From CAYVTD01 sp964454445 (GTDB lineage: Bacteria; Bacteroidota; Ignavibacteria; Kapaibacteriales; UBA2268), in the NCBI GenBank assembly GCA_964454445.1, contig CAYVTD010000048.1:1-19828 (forward strand): 19,828 nt of DNA, given 5' to 3'. The stretch's first letter is position 1. Every line of letters starts with the position of its first letter. Below, piece by piece: positions 15,269 to 19,828 of this stretch. The translations under genes and the position numbers were made by a program. The notes under the pieces are model-generated. The model did not search any database, had not been told where the DNA came from, and saw nothing but the letters and a program-made list of their open reading frames with translations.

Positions 15269-16906
15269 TTATTTTAAAAATTTACTTGCTGAAGGGAATA
15301 GCTCGATTGCTTTCATAGCTTGTTTGTTTGTAGTTATCAAGACAGTTTGATATTCGTTGTTATCCCAGATGTTTTTTGCTATGTTTGCCTTTAATAAAGT
15401 GCAAATAACAATGGAATCTTTTTTGAAATCTTCATCATTCCATTCAACTCCAGCTGCTTGTGCAAGTTTCTTTAATAAATCAATATTATTATTTGTTAAA
15501 TTAAAATCACTATTGAATAGGTCGAAATTGTTTTTATATAAACCTGTTAGTGTTGTTTTATTTTCAGTGAGATATGCAGATGAAAAATGGTAGAATATGT
15601 TTTTTGAACGAAGTTGTCTGAATAAGGGAGTAAGTGTATCATATTTAACGACAAAATCAGGGCTAATGCCGCCTCCGCCCAGTACTTTTCTTCCATTTTT
15701 TGTTTTAAAAATAAAAGTATTCGTATCTCCTTCGCTTTGCTTCTCCAGCCGTTCGAGTTCGTGATTGAGATTATCTCCTTCCTGCAGATCTAATCTGTCG
15801 GTCATCTCTTTCCATCTTTTCTCGTCTTTGTAATCTCTTTGAATGCAACGACCTGAGGGAGTGAAGTATTTTGAGGTTGTAAGTCGAAATGCGGCGCCCC
15901 CATCTAAATCATATTGGCGTTGGACAAGCCCTTTTCCAAAAGAAGTTTCGCCAACTATCAATCCTCTATCTAGATCCTGTATGGCTCCGGCAACAATTTC
16001 ACTTGCCGAAGCGCTACCGGCATCAATCAAAATGATTAAAGGCAAGTCGAGATAATGAGCAGAAGAGCCTGCATAAACAGTTTGATTTAATGCACTGTTC
16101 CTGCCTTTTGTTGAAACTATTTCGCTACCGGCTGGCACAAATTCGTTGACAACTGCAATTGCCTGATCCATATAGCCGCCAGGGTTTCCGCGTAAATCGA
16201 GTATTAAGCGTTTCATACCACGATTCTTGAGCATTCGTAATGAATCTGAGATTTCCGAATGGGTAGTAGCGATAAATTTACTTAGTGAAATATATCCGAT
16301 GTCGGTTTTTGGAACTATAACAGCAGCATCAACGCTAAAAATGGGTATTTTATCACGAATTATTTCAAAATGTAGCAAGCCGTTTGTTCCCTCTCTTTTG
16401 ATTTCAACGCTTACTTTTGTTCCCTTCGGGCCTTTTAATTTAGCAATTACATCTTCATTTGTCAAATTCGTAGCATCAGCAGAATCAATTATTACTATCT
16501 TGTCGCCAGGGAGTATTCCTAATTCCTTACTCGGACCTCCGGAGATTGCGGAAATGACATTGATGGTATCGTTCATTATAGCAAACTGAATACCGATGCC
16601 TTCAAACTGTCCGCTAAAAGTTTCATCATTCGATTTCTTTTGCTGTGGTGGAATATAAAAGGAATAAGGGTCGAGTTCCTTGAGTATGCTTTTAATAGCT
16701 ACGACCGAAAGCTTGCTTATATCGACACTATCGACATAGTTTGCCGCAGCCATACGAAGCACATCGTTGATATTGCTAATATCCCAAGTAATATCTCGCA
16801 CTTGCGCCCTGGTTATACCAGGGGAAAAGATAACAAACAGAAGTAAAAGCCAGGCAAATAGCTTTAATTTCACATAAATACGTGGATATTCAGATAGCTT
16901 AAACAT
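15269..16906 (-). CDS. S41-family C-terminal processing protease (PDZ)
   Basis: This is a periplasmic serine protease of the CtpA/Prc type. It has 545 residues with an N-terminal basic stretch and hydrophobic helix (about 16-35) as signal or anchor. FSGQFEGIGIQF opens a PDZ domain (about 97-180) containing GILPGDKIVIID. The S41 domain carries LILDLRGNPGGYMDQAI, the catalytic Ser in DAGSASASEIVAGA (S300), and the Lys 25 residues later in GETSFGKGLVQ (K325, with Q329). SKYFTPSGRCIQRDY is another family segment. A C-terminal extension of about 150 residues follows. It lies 51 bases after the barrel gene and 24 bases before hemA. These proteases trim or degrade envelope proteins, and the substrate here is unknown. 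Confidence 0.93.
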   Translation of the reverse strand: MFKLSEYPRIYVKLKLFAWLLLLFVIFSPGITRAQVRDITWDISNINDVLRMAAANYVDSVDISKLSVVAIKSILKELDPYSFYIPPQQKKSNDETFSGQFEGIGIQFAIMNDTINVISAISGGPSKELGILPGDKIVIIDSADATNLTNEDVIAKLKGPKGTKVSVEIKREGTNGLLHFEIIRDKIPIFSVDAAVIVPKTDIGYISLSKFIATTHSEISDSLRMLKNRGMKRLILDLRGNPGGYMDQAIAVVNEFVPAGSEIVSTKGRNSALNQTVYAGSSAHYLDLPLIILIDAGSASASEIVAGAIQDLDRGLIVGETSFGKGLVQRQYDLDGGAAFRLTTSKYFTPSGRCIQRDYKDEKRWKEMTDRLDLQEGDNLNHELERLEKQSEGDTNTFIFKTKNGRKVLGGGGISPDFVVKYDTLTPLFRQLRSKNIFYHFSSAYLTENKTTLTGLYKNNFDLFNSDFNLTNNNIDLLKKLAQAAGVEWNDEDFKKDSIVICTLLKANIAKNIWDNNEYQTVLITTNKQAMKAIELFPSASKFLK

Positions 16907-16957
16907 AATTGATATTTGCTTTTTGATATAAAATGTATTATATATTGGAGTCTCCGA

Positions 16958-18187
16958 TTAAAAGCGATATTCGATGCCTCCGGTAAAGATGCTGAATTTA
17001 CTGAGGTTAAAATCAGCAAAAATTGCAATAGGACCGATTTGTTTGGCTATGCCGACGACCCATTTCACATTAAAATCGTCAATGGCAATATTGGCATATT
17101 GCGGCTTGGTATCGCCCGGGAATTCTGGTGGTTCCGGTGGGGAAGCAGGTGTTCTTAGCAAGCCGAGTTGCCATTGCTGCTCGACAGGCAAAGTATATTT
17201 GTATTGAGCGTCGATGTCAATGTATTCGAAAGAAATACCCGTATAAATATCGAATAGTCCCTCGAAGTATTTGCTCGCTTGTATGTTGACGTCAAACATA
17301 CTTGCATTGGCTTTTAGTTGTGCTTGAGTTACACCGATTTTGTTTTCAAGATGAGTCCCCTGATAAACAGCCTGAATTGCCAAATCGAAAGGTCTATCGT
17401 TTTCATTTTTATAAAAATACTGAGAGATGCTATGCTTGAGTCCAAGTCCCCAAAATGCAAAATCTCCAATGTTTTCGCCTAAATAGACAGGAGGCACGAA
17501 GCGAACAAGCAACTCTGTTCCCCAAAGCGAGCCTATTTCAAACTGAGGTACAAAAGCATAGATAGTATTGATGTTCGCACCTTCTGCAAGCGAAAATGTT
17601 TCGGGGAAATTGCCAATGGCGTCGAGAATTGTTTGTTTGAACTCTGCAGGAATATAAGGATATAGCGGGTGGTTTTGCACAAGTTTTCTGAGAGAATCTT
17701 GAGAAAAAAAGAATTTTACATTGGGCTTATATCCTAAAACTGTAGCGGCAGCATCAGGTTCTTTTGGAATTGCTCCGGTGGTAAGTCCGTCGTATAATAC
17801 ATTTTTAAAAAAATAATTCAGCAAGCCTGCTGTGTCGAGTCCATTGGAACTGTATAAAAATTCAGCGACTTTGGCTGAATCATATTTCTCGGTAGGAAGC
17901 TTTGGGGCATAAGATTTTTTACTATCGGGAGTGAAACCGAGCATATTTTGAAAGCCAACTCGGAAATATGGTTTGTTTACTTTCGCTGGGACATAAGCTT
18001 GGTTGAAAAAACGTGAATTTGATGTAGCATTCACCACCTCGACCATTGGCTGCAAATAAGGAACGCCGTTCAGGTCAAAAATATCTTTGCTGAAAGAGCG
18101 TGCGAGCTTTACAGTAGTCTCGTTGTATTCACAATGCAAATTGTGAACTAAAAGAAAAACTATTAAAACGATAATGTATTGTTTCAT
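16958..18187 (-). CDS. Outer-membrane beta-barrel protein, DUF6588-like
   Basis: The 409-residue protein has an N-terminal signal peptide (MKQYIIVLIVFLLVHN) ending near a Cys at 19 that lacks a proper lipobox. It has alternating beta strands throughout and a C-terminal aromatic residue (SIFTGGIEYRF), the usual signal for outer-membrane barrel insertion. The segment FFNQAYVPAKVNKPYFRVGFQNM followed by repeated barrel strands (FWGLGLKHSISQYF, FDLAIQAVYQGT, FDIYTGISFEYID) resembles the DUF6588 family of Bacteroidetes-group bacteria from memory. No function is known for that family. It lies 14 bases after a 58-residue membrane protein gene and 51 bases before the S41 protease gene. Confidence 0.75.
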   Translation of the reverse strand: MKQYIIVLIVFLLVHNLHCEYNETTVKLARSFSKDIFDLNGVPYLQPMVEVVNATSNSRFFNQAYVPAKVNKPYFRVGFQNMLGFTPDSKKSYAPKLPTEKYDSAKVAEFLYSSNGLDTAGLLNYFFKNVLYDGLTTGAIPKEPDAAATVLGYKPNVKFFFSQDSLRKLVQNHPLYPYIPAEFKQTILDAIGNFPETFSLAEGANINTIYAFVPQFEIGSLWGTELLVRFVPPVYLGENIGDFAFWGLGLKHSISQYFYKNENDRPFDLAIQAVYQGTHLENKIGVTQAQLKANASMFDVNIQASKYFEGLFDIYTGISFEYIDIDAQYKYTLPVEQQWQLGLLRTPASPPEPPEFPGDTKPQYANIAIDDFNVKWVVGIAKQIGPIAIFADFNLSKFSIFTGGIEYRF

Positions 18188-18201
18188 TATTTGCTCTTTT
18201 C

Positions 18202-18378
18202 CTATTTAAATAATTTTTTACGAATAATCACATAAAGCGGCAGTGCAATAACAATTACTGTTATTAACCCCATAACAGTAATGAATGCTTTAAATGCCAT
18301 TTGCAAGATAGCAGCAATTAAATAAAGAAAAATCAGTGCAGCTATTATTGCAAAGACTGCAGATAGAGTATTTTTCAT
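18202..18378 (-). CDS. Small two-helix membrane protein
   Basis: From the ATG at 18378 this is a 58-residue protein with two hydrophobic segments (about residues 5-25 and 29-50) and a basic end, RKKLFK. A longer reading from 18474 would add an AT-rich leader with no coding look. No family is recognised. The stop lies 14 bases before the barrel gene, so co-transcription is likely. Its short length and simple composition leave some doubt that it is expressed. Confidence 0.55.
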   Translation of the reverse strand: MKNTLSAVFAIIAALIFLYLIAAILQMAFKAFITVMGLITVIVIALPLYVIIRKKLFK

Positions 18379-18653
18379 ATTAGTATTCAATTTCTTATTA
18401 ATATAAAGTGATATGTTGTTTAATTTATGTTGTAAATAATAATTTATACATAAAACTATAAAAATTATTGTCAATATTCAGAAAAAAAGAAATAATTTAA
18501 AGCAAAAAATACTTGTAAGAGCCCGCTCTTTTAAAAAAAGTTAAAAAAAAGTAAATCAATAATAAGAATAAGGAAACGTAAAATAGTTATAAATCAGATA
18601 GTTTCGTTAAATATGCGGCAGAGCGGAGCATAAATGACGAGATAGAAAAGTGA
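18379..18653. other. AT-rich spacer with one short hairpin
   Basis: No gene is seen in these 275 bases. A GC-rich inverted repeat AAGAGC-CC-GCTCTT lies near 18518-18531, within otherwise A/T-only runs. On the minus strand it is about 120 bases past the end of the RRM gene at 18654. The T-tract after it is not immediate, so it is at most a weak terminator. Confidence 0.4.
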
Positions 18654-18923
18654 TTAATACCTTTTACGATTATCCCTGCGCTCGGTTTTCTCTCTTGCTT
18701 CGTTTACAACAAGGCTGCGATCTTTGAACTCGCTGCCATTAAGAGCTTCGATAGCTTTTTTGCCACCTTCATCTTCCATTTCGATAAATCCGAAGCCTTT
18801 GAATCTGCCTGTATCGCGGTCTTTAATAAGCTTTGCGGAACTAACTGCTCCGAATTCGGAGAATATTCTTTTTACTTCATCTTCAGATGCACTGTAAGGA
18901 AGATTGCCTACATAGATATTCAT
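18654..18923 (-). CDS. Single-RRM RNA-binding protein, copy 1
   Basis: The 89-residue protein consists of one RNA recognition motif plus a short basic tail. RNP2 is IYVGNL (3-8) and RNP1 is KGFGFIEM (about 42-49); the rest (EDEVKRIFSEFGAV, DRDTGRFKG, GKKAIEALNG) follows the fold. The tail is REKTERRDNRKRY. Such small RRM proteins in bacteria are commonly linked to cold or stress RNA metabolism, but the target is not known here. AGGG lies 8 bases before the ATG. It is a close paralogue of the gene at 19158-19439 on the same strand. Confidence 0.95.
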   Translation of the reverse strand: MNIYVGNLPYSASEDEVKRIFSEFGAVSSAKLIKDRDTGRFKGFGFIEMEDEGGKKAIEALNGSEFKDRSLVVNEAREKTERRDNRKRY

Positions 18924-18980
18924 AAAAAAACCCTAAATAAAAGAATAAAAAAACAATTAAGGAACTCTGCCAATATATAA

Positions 18981-18992
18981 TTTACAAAATAA
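18981..18992 (-). promoter_or_regulatory. Candidate promoter core upstream of RRM copy 1
   Basis: On the minus strand TTATTTTGTAAAT lies about 60 bases before the ATG and is followed by GGCAGAG. The same two strings (TTATTTTTGTAAAT, GGCAGAG) precede RRM copy 2. The -7 consensus TAnnTTTG is off by one T here. Confidence 0.25.
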
Positions 18993-19035
18993 TTTTAATT
19001 AGTCGAAATAATTTTAATAAAAATTGATTATTTAT

Positions 19036-19068
19036 AAAAAAAAACAGGAGCTAAAAAAAGAGCTCCTG
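19036..19068 (-). terminator. Intrinsic terminator downstream of RRM copy 2
   Basis: On the minus strand CAGGAGCT, an 8-base loop and AGCTCCTG form a perfect 8-bp stem followed directly by at least nine T residues. It lies about 90 bases after the stop of the gene at 19158, separating the two RRM genes into distinct units. Confidence 0.85.
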
Positions 19069-19157
19069 CTGATGAGATTTATTTCTTTTGTCTTTTGATT
19101 ACTATTTTAAAATTTTGGCAGAGAAAGAAAACAAAAAATAGCAACTTTTAAGAAAAA

Positions 19158-19439
19158 TTAATACCCTCTGTTAAATTGTCTTCTATTGCTAGTTCTTTCA
19201 CCTTTTGGTTTGGCTTCATTAACAACAATGTTTCTACCTTCAAGTTCAGTGTCATTAAGCTCATCGATAGCTTCTTTCCCGCCGTTTTGCTCCATTTCCA
19301 CGAAACCAAAGCCTTTTTTTCTTCCCGTGTCCCGGTCTTCAATAAGTTTTACGGAGAAGACCTCTCCGAACTCTTCAAACAATGTGCGGACTTTATTCTC
19401 GTCCACCGAATAGGGCAAGTTGCCTACATAGATATTCAT
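19158..19439 (-). CDS. Single-RRM RNA-binding protein, copy 2
   Basis: From the ATG at 19439 (AAGGA about 8 bases upstream) the protein has 93 residues: one RRM with RNP2 IYVGNL and RNP1 KGFGFVEM and a basic tail ending NRRQFNRGY. It shares MNIYVGNLPYS, LIxDRDTGR and VVNEA with copy 1, so the two arose by duplication or are ancient paralogues. The tail differs, with Arg/Asn-rich residues as in cold-inducible RNA-binding proteins. An upstream in-frame start at 19490 is not favoured because it lacks a ribosome-binding site and would precede the RRM with non-family residues. Confidence 0.95.
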   Translation of the reverse strand: MNIYVGNLPYSVDENKVRTLFEEFGEVFSVKLIEDRDTGRKKGFGFVEMEQNGGKEAIDELNDTELEGRNIVVNEAKPKGERTSNRRQFNRGY

Positions 19440-19516
19440 ATACAAATCCTTTTTAAATAAAATTAAGAAATTATCTCTGCCGGAAAACATTAACGCTTTA
19501 AGCGAAATAATATTTA

Positions 19517-19524
19517 CAAAAATA
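19517..19524 (-). promoter_or_regulatory. Candidate -7 box upstream of RRM copy 2
   Basis: The minus strand reads TATTTTTG, a match to TAnnTTTG, 78 bases before the ATG. This would leave a leader of about 70 bases containing the small palindrome CGCTT-T-AAGCG, compatible with a structured cold-type 5' UTR. This is a pattern match only. Confidence 0.3.
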
Positions 19525-19575
19525 AATATTTTTTTTTAATTATTTCTATTTTTATTAAAGATTTATCGGTTTTTA

Positions 19576-19828
19576 TTAATTTTTTATTTTACGTTTGAAA
19601 ATATGGAGTGAAGTTTTGCTATCGCAAACCTCGAAATTCTCTAAGAAATAAGCATACATTTCTTTTCTAGAAACAAGCGATTCCATTGCTGTTCTGTTGT
19701 GTCCATTAAAAGTGGACTGGCGCAATTTAACTTGAATAACAAGCCAATCACTCGATTTTAGTTCTGTGAATATGTCTTTTTTCCAGTCTTCTGGGGCACC
19801 TGCACCAAAGTACATTGATGAAAGGGCA
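19576..19828 (-). CDS. C-terminal fragment of an unidentified protein (enters from beyond the window)
   Basis: The frame is open from the right window edge to TAA at 19576, giving about 83 residues. An internal Met at 19815 is not needed as a start because the frame continues upstream. The text PEDWKKDIFTELKSSDWLVIQV, ENFEVCDSKTSLHIFKRK has the feel of the soluble C-terminal end of a membrane glycosyltransferase (phrases like 'KPDYIV' and a closing 'YKRK' strand). This is a loose impression, and no motif settles it. Confidence 0.55.
   Translation of the reverse strand, partial: ALSSMYFGAGAPEDWKKDIFTELKSSDWLVIQVKLRQSTFNGHNRTAMESLVSRKEMYAYFLENFEVCDSKTSLHIFKRKIKN

Overview
The window is AT-rich, dense bacterial chromosome. 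Several features point to the Bacteroidetes/Chlorobi (FCB) superphylum, in the direction of Ignavibacteria or Kapabacteria-like lineages. These are a PhoR-like sensor with an OmpR/PhoB regulator, a metallopeptidase + PD40 propeller + beta-barrel surface protein, a DUF6588-like outer membrane protein, single-RRM cold-type RNA-binding proteins, C5-pathway heme genes (hemA, hemB), and a few TAnnTTTG-type -7 boxes. The phylum assignment is an inference from gene content and needs a marker-gene tree.

Layout. Positions 1-1281 (minus) hold the N-terminal part of a ComF-family protein and hemB. Positions 1462-8215 (plus) hold nuoH and nuoI (membrane and 8Fe-ferredoxin subunits of complex I, without the other nuo genes), a secreted surface protein with an IPTL-like C-terminal sorting signal, a DivIC/FtsB-type division protein, queG (queuosine), a gene-free repeat region (5502-6349), pth, mscL and mtgA. 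An inverted repeat (8268-8306) separates this block from a long minus-strand run, 18378 down to 8346. In transcription order that run is a 58-aa membrane protein, an outer-membrane barrel, a CtpA-type S41 protease, hemA, a 62-aa antitoxin-like protein, the peptidase/PD40/barrel protein, a PhoB-type regulator and a broken PhoR-type kinase. Positions 18654-19439 hold two paralogous RRM proteins, the upstream one followed by a clear intrinsic terminator. The last 250 bases are the C-terminal end of an unidentified protein.

The genes are mostly housekeeping: heme synthesis, respiration, division, tRNA and ribosome maintenance, osmotic protection, and envelope biogenesis or quality control. The least ordinary part is 5502-6349. 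It holds three identical 88-bp tandem units, a 100-N scaffold gap inside the array, diverged units, and two near-identical 41-bp elements. The G-rich arm of each 41-bp element can form either an 11-bp hairpin or a canonical three-tetrad G-quadruplex. No recognisable CRISPR array, rRNA, complete tRNA, transposase, phage or defence locus is visible. Other points are a histidine kinase with both a frameshift and an in-frame amber codon, a possible exosortase-type signal, and unusual residues in MtgA, HemA and the response regulator.
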